A stretch of 64,000 nucleotides of DNA, taken from positions 124,001 to 188,000 of the forward strand of contig JADNYJ010000041.1 in NCBI GenBank assembly GCA_015501075.1. The letters are read 5' to 3'. Source of the DNA: Gymnopilus junonius. Its lineage: Eukaryota; Basidiomycota; Agaricomycetes; Agaricales; Galerinaceae. A model generated the notes under the pieces. It saw only the letters and a program-made list of their open reading frames with translations. It had not been told where the DNA came from and ran no database searches. Shown piece by piece: positions 12,233 to 23,771 of this stretch (positions within the stretch are counted from its first letter, which is position 1; each line of letters starts with the position of its first letter). Position numbers and translations under genes: made by a program.

Positions 12233-15200
12233 TCACCACTTGAGTAAACATCTAAGCATACATACCTGTAGCTCAGGAATAGTGTACTCAGTTGAAGAAC
12301 GGGTTTCATCGAAGTGTTTGATGACATCAAGACCATCCATCTTGAGAAGATGCTGGTATCCTGCACTAACAAGAAGATGTTGCGCATGAGCAGCTCTTTC
12401 CCTGAATCTGGCTGATGTCTTCATTGCGTAGGCAGCCTTACCCCCCTCATGCAGTCCAGCCAGCTCATTCCATTTTGAAGAGTACGCTTCGAAGGATCGG
12501 ATACATCGAAGAAACTCAACCTGTTTGATCTCCCACTCCTCCCGCCAATGCTCCACTTTGGCTTCTGTGCGATACCATTGCACATGGTCACCTAAGAATT
12601 GTAAATCAGATTTGTGGGGCTGATGGGATTATCATCGAAAAAGTTAGACCTTACCTTCTTCAAGCCATTCCCTCAGCTCGTCAGCGGTTAATCGTGAAGA
12701 TGGTCGAATTTGCCACAGCCAGCCCTCTTAATCATCACTTGAGCGCTGATAGCGGAAGCAGGATAATTTACGTACCTTCTCGAGGTTTTGTCTTCCCGCG
12801 GATGGTCTCCTCTCTGCCAGAGCAATCTGAATGCTTGCTATCGATCTTCTGACGCTTCTTCTTCTGAGGTTTCTTCTTTCCCGCAATATGTTTACCTAGA
12901 ATAATGAGATCAGAAACCCATTTCATAATGAAAAGAGTGAGAACAGACGTTTTTGAGGCTTGGTACCCTGTGTTCCAATTGTCGAAGCATTTACCGGTAG
13001 CCCTGAGGAGCTGTGAGCCATATGCGCTGGTTGGGTACCACCAGTAGGGCCTCGATTAGCCCACATCAAGCCGTCATGGTGATAAGTGTCCCCAACCTGA
13101 TGCTTGATGTTCATCCATTTCATGTAAGTGTCCTGCTTTGTTAGAGGCCGCAGTAAAGGATCGTCTTCTGAGATCCCTCCAAGATCAATCAAGGCTTTCC
13201 GTGTCGAGTTGTATTCATTGATATGAGCGTCTCGTAAGGCAATGATGTCTTGAATTTGGGTTGAAGTGCGGGTCTGAAGGGTTTGTCCATATGCCTGGCA
13301 TTTTTCGTTACCCTGATTAGTGAGAGTTTTGACGATCGTGCATAAGGCACGAAGGAGATCAAATGCCTGACCCTCCAGAAGCTGACGTTCGCACTCGCAG
13401 AGCATCAGAGGGACAAGACTCAATCGGTCAGATTCCAGAAGATCGGAAGGCAAAAATAGATGCTCCTCCTCAGGCTTCGTGGCAAAGCGGCTGGACTTGC
13501 TTTGGTCTGCCACGAGGTCTCCCACTCGAGGCAGGACATGCTTCTGAGTAGCATGCCACTTACTGATGCGAGATCTGAGATGCAGGCAGGCATTTTCAAT
13601 ATCCATCTTCAGAGAATCGGAGTTCTCTTTCTTGTAGAAGAGAACTTTGGCTTTGACATCAAGCCTATCAATAGCGATTAGTTTGATTAACATGAGTAAT
13701 GAACAAGACAAACAACTTACTGGGCTAACCGAATGAGAAGTCCCTCATGGATAAAGTGAACTTCAGACTTCGAAAGTAACGCTAACTTTTTGTTAACAAC
13801 TGGGGCGGGCAAGTCCGAACTAAGATTGTCTAAGAGCATTTGGTAGATCTGAGATTGAGACGGGACTTCAAGGCAGATAAGTAAAGAGAAGGGGCAATGC
13901 ATATTGTAGAGTACCTTTCTGTTGGTTGTACCGATAGATGCTACGAACTCCGTCCTTATCACCATGCCGCCATGAGTGATCTGCAAGGTTCCACTCAGGC
14001 ACCAAGGTCGAGTATTGAGTAGAAAGACTTTTGAATATATTAAACTTGATATCGAAAAGTTCCTTCGCATGAATGAGATCATTGTACAGCGCATTAGCTA
14101 CAGAAAGTCGTTAGCAGGGTTTTAAGAATTAGGAGCTGTGACGTATGTAGATTAACACTTTTCTTATAATTCCAGTCACCAAAATGGTCAATTAGTGTAT
14201 CGTGGCAATGTCCGGCGTTCATTTGGTGAGTCTGACCACCAAGCTGATTACCGGTAGGCCAGAAATGCTCAGCTGTTTCACCATGAAAGTGCCCTGCATT
14301 TGGCATGTATGCTGACAAGAAGCAATACATGCAGTCATCCTTGTGATTCTGAACATGAACAAGGGGAATTAACCAGCATGCCGCCCGGATAACATCTGAC
14401 ACATCCGATAGTTGAGCTGTTTTCAAGAAGCGTTCGAGGATATGGACGGAGTAGGCACACAAGACATCATAGGAAATGAGAATATCCAGTATTGCTTTGA
14501 TTGTCCGCTCATTCCACTCAAAAGACTCAACACAAAGGATTTGGCGGAGAGCATGAGCAAGCGCGGCGTCAGTGTTCGCAAAACTAGGCAGCTGAATGAG
14601 ACATTTTATATGGTGTGTAACCAAGTGGAAAATAACACACCGTTCGGATACCTGCAGATCAACACTTGATTTGATGAACATGTGGCTGCATTGGCAATTC
14701 ACCTTGCCCGTTACCGCCATGTTTTTGAATTTCTTCGTCGCGTTCTGCTTTCGAAGAACCTCAAGATGTCCACAGTTGTATTTCTGATCACACAACTATC
14801 ATCAGTCTTCAACAAACTACATGAAATGAAATAACTGACATTGCTCTTACTTGCGAGAACTACTTTCTTTACATAGTCTTGATAGGAACCATCTTCAGGA
14901 AAATAGGCTCGTCCCCGGAAAAGTGAGGCATCATGGGGATCAGTGTTCTTAATGTAGCGATTGAGATGGAAGTTGCCGTCAAGGGTCAATTGGAGCTGTA
15001 TCAAGTGGCTCCAACCTGTGTCAGTACCGAAAATCATTACTTACAGCTGCATATGACATACTGAAAATGAGGCGGAGTATGCTCCCAGTTGGGTAACATG
15101 TTAAAATGAGGCTCTGGACAAACCGGACAATAAACAATGAGATTCCCCGGCGGACGATGTGGTAAGACCGCGTCAATTCCATGAGCCTGGCCAAGGTGCT

Positions 15201-16237
15201 TGGTCGCGGCCAAGATCGTCCAGATCTGGGTAACAACTCGAAACTGGGGGTAGAGATCCTAGTAGCAGTTAGAGACATAAAGGCTGGCATGAATAAATGT
15301 TCTTACTGATATTTCATTCATAAAGTATTATCCGTTAGACGTCGAAGAGCACCCATATAATCATACTTGGTGGCTTTGGATTCCAGGTGATGGAGGTGAA
15401 AATTATGAAGAAGCTGGAATGTGAAAGCTGTTTCTGGTCGATCAAGAGTGGCTGGAAACAGGCGGTGATGGAGAAGCTGAGCCACACGATCTCCAGCACC
15501 AGGACAGTGGCAGAAGCGAATCTTGGTATTATGAATACCATTGACGTGAACAACAATAAAAAAGAGGTCGCTGTCACTGTCAGGCATGGGACAAGTCTCG
15601 CTGCTATGTCCGAGGTGAAGTGCATAGCCACCAGGTCGTAGCTTGGAAATGTCTTTTCGGACAAAAAACCCTTGATGTTCATCCCAAACTTCGGCCCAAT
15701 GCATGCAGTTGTGTCGATGAGCCGATATAAAGCACTCTGAGCAGGATAGTGGATGATCACAGTCATAACAGCGCGTAGTTCGCCTGGCGCCAAGGTGGGT
15801 GCAGAAAGGGCAGGCCTGTCCAATGGCAGGGTCCGATTCTTGGCTGAGAATAATATCCAAAAATTGTGGCATCTCTCGCTCAAAGCCCTCAAGAACCTCC
15901 GCACACTAGAAAAATTGTCGATCAGAGTGATTCAAGGATGAACACTGAGGTACCAACCCTTGTTCTCGCATCAGAAGGTGCTTCATCCTCTGAATCTGAA
16001 CTTGGGATCGGGATCGCAGTGTCGAACTTGATGGGTGGTGCTGGTTGGGGTAGTGGTGTCTTCTTTGTGATGATGGAGGATCCTATGTAAGACGTGAGTA
16101 CAACATACCAGAATTCTCAAAAGTACAATACCTGTGATACTGCATTCCTGCACATACCGAGTGTCAGAATAGTGGTGGATACTGTCTCCTAACTCCTCTT
16201 TAGTTGCTGCAAGTTCAGCTCTGAGTCTTCTAATCAT
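12233..16237 (-). CDS. KDZ (Kyakuja-Dileera-Zisupton) family transposase
   Basis: Multi-exon DDE transposase reading from an ATG at 16237 to a stop at 12233. A serine/acid-rich N terminus joins in phase to the exon ending at 15905. The CxC2-type cysteine cluster follows (CPFCTHLG, CYDCDHPLSCSECF, then HLGHSSETCP and RFCHCPGAG) at about 15840-15500. Candidate catalytic residues are the D of LDGNFHLNRY (about 14963-14983), the D of SYDVLCAYS (about 14455-14478) and the E of HGETAEHFW (about 14258-14287), then HDTLIDHFGDWNYKK. The C terminus (GDHVQWYRTEA at about 12585-12555, then a helical tail) matches the usual KDZ ending, so the gene looks full length. Exact exon ends in 13.7-15.3 kb were not all settled, and exons upstream of 16237 are possible. 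Confidence 0.82.
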
Positions 16238-17587
16238 GAAGTAGTGTCGACGAGGGAGGCGATGAAGGTAAGAAGGAAGGAGAAAATGCTAGTGACCGCA
16301 AAGAGGCCTCGAAACAATGAACATAATTAGAATGAAGAAACGGGCCTTGCATGGCCCACACACCCTATTTGGGAGATCGCAACGCAGTCGACTGTGCCAC
16401 AGGTAGAACAATAGACCCAGAATCCAAACAATGGACGGAAGAAGCTAACCGACAGCTACTAGCTCCGAGAACACGTAGGAAAAGCCATGAAAGCCTCGCG
16501 GCAGCCCACCCGATGTTGAGTGACATGAGCGTACATGTCGCGAGGGTATGCAAAAGGCTAAGGAGATGATAGAATGTACAGAGGTAGCGCCGTGAGGTCT
16601 GAAGAGTGAATTCTGTCCCCTGGCAGGTCGCAGGTGACGGAGGTGGCTGTCGCTACTTCGCAAGTGAGGGAGGCGGCAGTGGTTGCTGCTCGATGGTGGC
16701 TGGTCTTGCTTGACAGTTCCTGACGGAGCTTGTTGTCTGAAGCACATGCTGAGGGCTCTGATAGAGCCGAGTCAGACTTGTTTTTAGACAGATAAGATAA
16801 CAATAAATGATCATCACAAAAGTGTTAGCATTCACGATGGCCATTTTGGACGTACCGTGCATCCTCATCTCCTGGCTCAACCGTGCCTCTGCCCAGCCCT
16901 GAAGACCAGGTAAATGTCTTTGAGTTGTTGGTAAGCCCACGTGTTGATCTGAGTGGGTGGTGCTGGACGGTGTTGGCGGTGGGCGAAGGCAACAGAAAGG
17001 TGGTTAAAGAACGGCATTAGCCATGCATGAAAGTACAAAGAAAAGAGATAAACTTACATTCTATGATGTGTGTGTACTTATAGAAGTGTTCAGTGAGCTT
17101 CCGGATGTGAGCAGGAGTGGGGATCGCGGTGGAGTCGTCGATGATGCTGATGAAGACAAGATCAACAATGTTGAATGCCTGCCTTCCTCATTTGGATCGC
17201 ATTTTGATGCCATCAATGGACAGGCTTGCAAATCAGTTTCCCCATAACTCAGCTTAGATTTACTCAATAACGATACTTACGATTTTTTTGGCTCATAAAA
17301 GCAATTGGAATACATTGTTTTTAATTTCAGGGTATGTTAGTCGAGATGAAAGTAGTAGAATAATTGCTGCAAAAGTCAGGCTTGAGCAGTCACATGATCG
17401 TGTAATTCGCTTGAAATTTGAGTCCAATTCCAACTCGGAGTCGAACTACACATCGAAAGCACTTAATGTGATAGATCGTCAAGTAGGTATGTCTCAAGAT
17501 CACGTCTCCATCTATATATTTACTTGGATTTTCCTAGCGGTATGTCCTATTACAAGTGTTACAAATATAATTGCTATGTTCTACTCT
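16238..17587. other. Internal KDZ spacer
   Basis: Several short frames on both strands (for example 16558-16803 and 16653-16940 on the minus strand, Ser/Gln/Pro-rich) lie between the transposase start and the next gene. None has a recognisable motif or a clear splice path. They could be 5' exons of the transposase or untranslated sequence. Confidence 0.35.
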
Positions 17588-18673
17588 TTAAAAAGCACGG
17601 CGTTTACCCTTCTTATCATTCTGGAAGGTCGGCGCATTAGGGAACGCCCAAGTCAGTGTGTCATCAAAGTTAACCAGGTTGGTTACACCTTCGAAATGGG
17701 CCAACAAAACTCGACTGCGAGGGTCGACCAAATGAGGGGTGTCCCATCTTGCAGCCTTCCACTCACTGTAACCGAAATGAAATATCTCGATTGGAGCAGA
17801 TTGTTCGATATTGAGTGCGCCGAGCTCCACCTTGAAGTCGGTGAGGTGAACCCGAGAATCAAAATGGGGAAAAATTGTGGTACTGATTGGATCAATGTTG
17901 TTCTAGATGAGATTTTACATGAGCAACACCTCAAAATCGGGCTTGAAAAGAGGTGCTTGCCTTTGTCCAAAACGTGAGTAAAACCCCCAACTCTTTGTTC
18001 AGTTTGGCTTCATCAGAGATTGGTGCTGCTGGAGCATTGCTAGTAGATGCGGATGCAGGAGCTTGAGGCTTTGGCTGAGCATGACGTCTGGGCAACCAAG
18101 CTGGTCGAGTCGGGCTGGATGGCGGTGTTGAAGCAGATAAATCTGTCAATGCCTGGAGAGCTTGACGTCTAGTTGGGGTCAAGCCAGTGTGTTTGATACC
18201 ATTGATCTCATGTCGGATAGCAAACCAGTCTTGAAGTTCAGCATTGTCCTGTATCAAACTGCTTTCCAACCTATTCGTGAGCCATTGGATGCAATTGTTT
18301 GAAGGGCATGAATGACACTGATATAATTCATTTCAGAGTCGGGTAGTTTCTTGTAGAGAGTAATCGGACATACCATGCTTCCCCAATGTCCAGCGTTCAG
18401 AGGATCACCGTTTCCAACACAGAGGAAGATCCTGATAGCATGACCACATTTTGAGGGTTGATTCTGTGGGCGAGGAGCTGCAAGTTGTTCCAAAGTGTCG
18501 AAAATGCGCTTGTTGTTGCGAGTTGCGGCAGTGGTGTGAGGAAGATTGCAGACGTGCTGATCTTCGTCGCATTTGGGACCAATGAACCAGTCATTTGGAG
18601 AAGGTGATGAGGAGCGAGTGATCGGATAGGGTGAAGCACAAATGTAAGTATGCTGATGAGTGCGGAGAGCCAT
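17588..18673 (-). CDS. Unrecognised KDZ accessory gene (minus strand)
   Basis: I do not recognise the product. The start ATG at 18673 has a good context (ACCATGG) and lies about 40 nt below a TATAAAA at 18715-18721. The first block (to about 18254) is His/Cys-rich, with CDEDQHVCNLPH and CGHAIRIFLCVGNGDPLNAGHWGS. A second block (about 18269-17931) has a Pro/Ser/Ala-rich linker, and a third (about 17830-17588) ends in a basic KKGKRRAF. The join near 18270 needs a frame change, so it may be broken there. It is divergent from the plus-strand accessory gene at 19142, inside the same transposon. Confidence 0.45.
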
Positions 18674-18714
18674 GGTCTGAAGGTGTTGATAAACAGGTCT
18701 GATAATTTCACCCC

Positions 18715-18721
18715 TTTTATA
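18715..18721 (-). promoter_or_regulatory. Candidate TATA box for the minus-strand KDZ accessory gene
   Basis: Minus-strand TATAAAA followed by GGGG lies about 40 nt upstream of the ATG at 18673. The intergenic space to the divergent gene at 19142 is about 470 bp, so the two may share a bidirectional promoter region. Inferred from position only. Confidence 0.35.
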
Positions 18722-19141
18722 GCTCAATTCTATCTCCCAGATACACATGGTCGAAGTGGCATCCTCAATGCGCATGCTGCCCATTCGCTTTGACGAGAAA
18801 AATCAGGGCCTGCATTGATGAGGTGAGTCCTCAGCATCACCATGTACTTGTGTGGTACGCATTGTTGATTACATGCCATATTTAGAACATCGAGCAACTT
18901 GACCTCTCTGGCCATAGGTCTGCTAGTAAAAATGGTAAACGCTTTTGCCATTATCTTCATTGTCTCCATTAAATTCACAGATCAAAGGGCCGCATGCGCT
19001 GGCCTTTTCTTCGTTGGCCCCAAGCTCGTTGTGGCTGTGGCATACAATGAAAAGATTCAAGAGCCATTCCGTCTTGGTTTCATAAGAAACATCCTCAAGT
19101 CAAGCTTTCACTCTTTCTCCCTCTCTGTCTTGTCAGTCACC

Positions 19142-21361
19142 ATGGCCAAGAGCTCAGCTCCTTCGCAGAATCGACGCGGCGCTAAGGCAACCTCTTTTGT
19201 TTTCAACGAGCAGCAGATCAAGTACTTGGATGGACTTCGACCCGACTTTGATGCGTTTGTTCAGCGTGTCAATCCAAAGCTCAAGGCCAATCACGGTGAA
19301 ATCAGAGAGTGGAAGAGAAAGACCAGTGAGGCTACAATGGCGCGCCCAGAGTTTGCGAGTCTTCCTAATTCGGAGAAGCCTCTCAAGGCTTGGGAAGAGG
19401 TCAGTGGCATATTTGATGCATCATCTAGATTATGTGTGGGCAGTACATCTGGCTAACTGGTTTTATTTCTCAGAAAATTCATGAACGATTCACCAACTAT
19501 TACAACAACACACTCCTATCTCGGCTCGGAAAACAATCCACCAAGTCTAATACACGCCCCACCATTAATGAATGTGCCACATCGACTTCATCTTCTCTAC
19601 CCCTCGACAATATTCTCTGTCGCGCTATTGGGATCTTCATGAGTGAGGCTCCAGCCTGGGAGCTCTTTGCATTTGAAAATGCCGATGAACTCAAAGCCAA
19701 GATGGAGGATGTCAAGACTCGGCATCCTGACTTGGTTGGTGGTGCGCTCCGCAACAAAGCTTTGGCAAAGCTATGGAAGAAGGCTGACCAGAATGCCTGG
19801 GAGGAGAAGGCAACAACTTTAGCTGGTGACATCAATGCGTATATGATTCTTTTCTTTTCAATGTTCACTGCTAACACGCGACTTTCTCTGAAGAAACCAA
19901 TTGGAGTTCCCGAAGCTCTTGGCTTTGCCATTCAAAATCTTTTACAGAGGGGTCGCTTGGGTTCTATTGTCACCACTCTCAACTATGCCTTTCGAGATAT
20001 GAACGGTGGGGTCCTATATGGAGCGTAAGTCCATTTGAAAATCATTCAGAGTGACCTAACTGATAGAACTGCCATTTTGAAGTCTATACAATGGCTACAA
20101 TGCCCAAGAAGATCAACGTATCGATTGGAAGTTTGATGACCATGATACTAGAATATCTTCATGGCAATCAGTCGCCAAATTGCATCTTCCTCATACGTTT
20201 CTCTTTGCCTTCGATAAGTTGGAATCTCATTACTCTTTAGTCCCACCTACTGAACGACGTCGATCCGAGATACCCATCAACACTAACGGATTTCCAATCT
20301 TTCCGCCCTTCAATCTCATGTCTGCCACTGGACAGCAAGTAGTCGAAATCATGCAAGATTATCTTGTTGCGTGTTGGGGTAAGGTTCGAGTCTATTCTGT
20401 GTTGGATAGAGATCTTAATTCCTGGGTACAGGTCGCTCCAAAAATTCCACACACGATATCGAGTGGTCGAAGATTGCTGAATCGCCAGAGAAATTCATTG
20501 ACGTCATTGTTTTCAAGCTTCCGGTTTCTTTGAAAGACCCTGCCACGTACTCTGATCCTGCTGACATTTATACTCTCGCAAAATACTTTGCTGAGACGTC
20601 AACGTGGTCTGTCCCTTTCCATTTTGTTGACCATGGCTCCCATTCATCACCCCATCCGGCTGCGGCGTCTTCCATGTCAGCACTTGAAATGACCGTCTCC
20701 AATGTAGCTGCCCCCACTATGGATGTCGATGCGTCAAGGTCTGAAAAGACACAGTCAGCTTCAGCAACGCAGCTTGGCAATACATCGGATATGCCCCAAT
20801 CACCTGGTTTACAGCCAAAGACGACCTTTACTGCAGAACATGCTAACCAACCTCCAACTCCACCCGACCAACTATCTATTGAAGAGCCCTGTACCAGTCC
20901 ACCGAGCCGTTCAGTCAAGAATCCGACCATTTCCACAGATTTAAATCCACCTACCTCCACTACACCAACTACGATCACACAACCCTCTCCTGCAGATATC
21001 GCAAACCCACAACCCAAGTGAGGTGCTAAAAGGAAGAAACAGGCACATGACATCGCATCAGCCCATCCCTCTCGAAGAAGCACCAGAAAGACTGTAGCTC
21101 CGGAGGTCCAGACCTCTATGTCTTCTAAGGCTAATATGGCATCTGCCCCACCTAAGAAGAAGAGAAAGTGAGTCCTATTCTCTGTTCCGGGTAATAACAC
21201 TGCTCTCACCTATTCTATACAGATCCACCAGTAAATGGTTTCACACAGACGGCACCAACTTTTGGGACCCGATGGCCGTCCATGTGATGAATTGGGCAAT
21301 CTCTTGCCACCCACTGACAATTGAAGTCCTTGATGTCGAGCTGAGTTTTCGTCCTTATTGA
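19142..21361 (+). CDS. Unrecognised KDZ accessory gene (plus strand), one in-frame TGA
   Basis: Exons 19142-19399, 19474-20024, 20083-20378, 20432-21167 and 21233-or-earlier (best 21223-21361) join in phase to 660 codons. The product has no family I can name. The N-terminal two thirds look globular (FVFNEQQIKYLDGLRPDF near the start). Residues from about 20640 are Ser/Pro/Thr-rich. A lysine-rich nuclear-localisation-like PPKKKRK lies at about 21148-21167. A single TGA at 21019-21021 interrupts an otherwise open exon whose frame continues with coding character to 21167; reading it as a former CGA restores continuity. Similar long ORFs accompany KDZ transposases in Agaricomycetes, so I infer a transposon-borne helper of unknown role. 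Confidence 0.6.
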
Positions 21362-21384
21362 TCTATCTTTTTGTGAGTTCATGC

Positions 21385-21790
21385 ATCAAAAACCATCTTT
21401 AAATCAATCTTTAAATTCAAGTCTTTAAACTGGCCTCTTTAAACCCAAGTCTTTAAATCAACGTCTTTAAACTGACATCTTAAATAGCATCTTTAAATCT
21501 TGGTCTTTAAATTCCCTTCTGGATCCCCATGTCATCAAATTTCCTCTGTCCGCTCACTCAAATACCACTCCTACCTTCATGTCATCTCGTCACCACTTGA
21601 TGTTCACGATCAGCAGCACCTTGCTAGATTTCAATCATAGCATTCTATAATAACATGATGTCTCTTTAAATACATTCTACAATTAAATTACTTCCTTTCC
21701 TGCCCGGGTTTTGGACAATTTGGAAATTTAAATACCAATTTAAATACTACTTGCTTTTAAATACTTTGACCTTGGTGAGGGCCGATTCTT
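21385..21790. repeat. TTTAAA-rich subterminal array, right end of KDZ element
   Basis: More than ten TTTAAA words occur, mostly in the setting TCTTTAAA(T/C), spaced roughly 10-20 bp in 21395-21515 and more loosely afterwards. It is the counterpart of the left array but is less regular. Confidence 0.75.
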
Positions 21791-21808
21791 TAAAGAATGT
21801 TGGTATGG
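21754..21808 (-). repeat. KDZ right terminal inverted repeat
   Basis: Its reverse complement begins CCATACCAACATTCTTTAAA and carries CCCTCACCAAG, pairing with 11744-11798. Confidence 0.7.
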
Positions 21809-21828
21809 TTACAGTGCTTGGCGTCTAT

Positions 21829-23763
21829 TCAATTTTGAGTACTTCTAAAGTATGTTAAATTCTTGTGATCAGAATAGATGATCATTGTGAATGTCGATCC
21901 TTGAATGTAGTGTCTCCATTCTTTGAGGGATCGGATCATTGCCAATAGTTCTCTGTCATAAATCTCGTAGTTTCTCTCAGTGGGAGAGAACGTCTTCGAG
22001 ATGAATGCCACTGGGTGTCAGTCTCCATTGCTGTCCAACTGTGTTAAGACTGCTCCAGATGCTACTTCGATGCATCGCATTCAATCTGGAATTGTTTTGC
22101 AGTGTCTGGCATGGTCAAGACGGGTTCTTCCATGAATTTTCATTTCAGTAGTTCAATGATTTCTTGGCATCTTCATTCCATTCGAAGCTATGGTCCTTTT
22201 TTAATAGCTCATTAAGCGTGCGAGCTATTTCCGAATATTTCCTGATAAATTGCCTGTAAAAGTTTCCGAATCCTAAGAAGGATTGGACCTGTTTTATGTT
22301 CTTCAGTTCCAGCCAGTCAGCTATACCACTGAGTTTCGAAGGGTCCATCGAGATTGTTCCTTCTTGGATAATCATTCCAAGATAATCGATTTTCTTTGGG
22401 CGAATGCGCATTTTTCCGGTTTCAAATACAAGTCATTGTCCTGGAGTATTTGAAGTACTTCTTTCATTATCTGTTCCAGTTTCTTCTTATCTTTGTGAAA
22501 GATAAGAATGTCATCCATGTAGATGATAACGAATCCTTGATGGATGACGTCCTTAAACATCGAGTCCATCATTGACTGGAAGGTCGCCGGGGAATTACAC
22601 ATGCCGAAGAACATGACTGTTGGTTCGAATAGTCCTTTGTTCGTTTTGAATGCCGCTTTCCATTGGTCACCATCCTTGATCCGAATGTTGTTGTAACCCC
22701 ATCGGATGTCAAGTTTAGTGAAATACTTGGCTCCTTTGAGTTTATCCATGAGTTCAGGGATCAGAGGGAGGGGATAGGTGTTCTTGACTGTCCATTCATT
22801 TAGGTACCAGTAGTCTTGACAGGGTCGAAGCTTTCCATCCTTCTTTGATACAAAAAAGAAGGGGGAAGCCATAGGCGATTTAGATGGTCGAATATATCCT
22901 TTCTTCAGGTTTTCTTCCAGGAATTTGTCCAATTCGGTATCCTCAGAGGGCATCAGAGGATACGTCTTGAAGACTTTAGGTTGAAAACCTTCCTTGAGTT
23001 CGATCTTATGGTCCCAAGATCGAGATTCGGGGAATCAGTTGGTGGTGTCCTTATCGAAGATGTCCAGGTAGTCGTGGTATTCTGGTGGGATCATTTCTTT
23101 GAGCAGCTTTTCTTCCTTCTTCATGTCATGTTTCTGAGCAAAGATTTGCAAGGAAGTTAGTTTCGCATTAATCCAAATTTCGTTGTCGTCCTCAGGGATA
23201 TTCCAAATCTCTTTCATTTCCGGAAGGGGTTCATTACCTAAAAAGGAAATGATTAAGTCCGAAGAGTCGTCCAGTTGATTGACCTGTTGGATTTCCTCAT
23301 CGGGTACTTCTTCTACTTGGGAAGTAGTAGTAATCTCCCTATTGAGTTTGATGTGTCCATTTTTCCAGTTGATGTCCGGGTTGTTTTCTTCGAACCAGGG
23401 AAAACCAAGAATGATCTTCTGTTTTCCTAGGCCAGTGACCAGTAGGCATTCCATTCGGGGTTGTCTGTCTATATCGAGCTTCAGATCGACGTAGCGCTTG
23501 ATGGTTCCCTTTTTGTTCAGGGTTCCGTCTATGTTGAAGACTCGGATTTCTTTTTCCAGTGCCTTTGTTTCCAGGTTGTGTTTCTTCATGAAGTTCTGGT
23601 CGATGAACTTCCCTTTTGCTCCGGTGTCTCCCAGAGCAGTTCCAATGATTTTCATTCTGTTCTCAGTCTCGAATGAAAAGGGCAATTGGAGTGATTTATT
23701 TTCAATTCGAGCCGAGACTACAGAATAAATATCTAAGGAAGGAGTTGCATATGTTGGTCTCAT
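21829..23763 (-). pseudogene. Ty3/gypsy element 1 protease-reverse transcriptase-RNase H, decayed
   Basis: Aspartic protease motif GDTGAKGKF lies near 23630. Reverse transcriptase covers about 22990-22380, with [12 protein letters not shown] and the catalytic IYMDDILIF (about 22510-22540). RNase H follows, with EWNEDAKK near 22160 and SDHKNLTYF near 21850. A TGA separates the protease block from the RT block ([17 protein letters not shown], near 23035), where arginine would fit. A single-base shift lies near 22395, and several more around 22030-22145. It cannot make a full polyprotein. Confidence 0.8.
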
Positions 23764-23771
23764 GCATCTCC

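Larger units (their letters stand above)
11744..21808. mobile_element. KDZ-type DNA transposon, about 10 kb, with two accessory genes
   Basis: The element is bounded by imperfect inverted repeats of about 55 bp (11744-11798 and 21754-21808), both starting CCATACCAA at the outside. Just inside both ends lie arrays of TTTAAA words. Between them are a KDZ transposase on the minus strand and a divergent pair of unrecognised genes. Family identity rests on the CxC2-type cysteine region and the DDE motifs of the transposase. No clear target duplication can be read: the right flank continues into the RNase H region of a Ty3 element, but the left flank does not carry the rest of that element. Confidence 0.8.

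Noticed and set aside
17288..17977. 229-codon plus-strand ORF
   Set aside because: Mostly opposite the last block of the minus-strand KDZ accessory gene, whose composition (for example GYSEWKAARWDTPHLVDPRS) looks more protein-like. I could not exclude it fully.
20568..21209. 213-codon minus-strand ORF
   Set aside because: It is the shadow of the Ser/Pro/Thr-rich exon of the plus-strand KDZ accessory gene, whose exons and splice sites are consistent.
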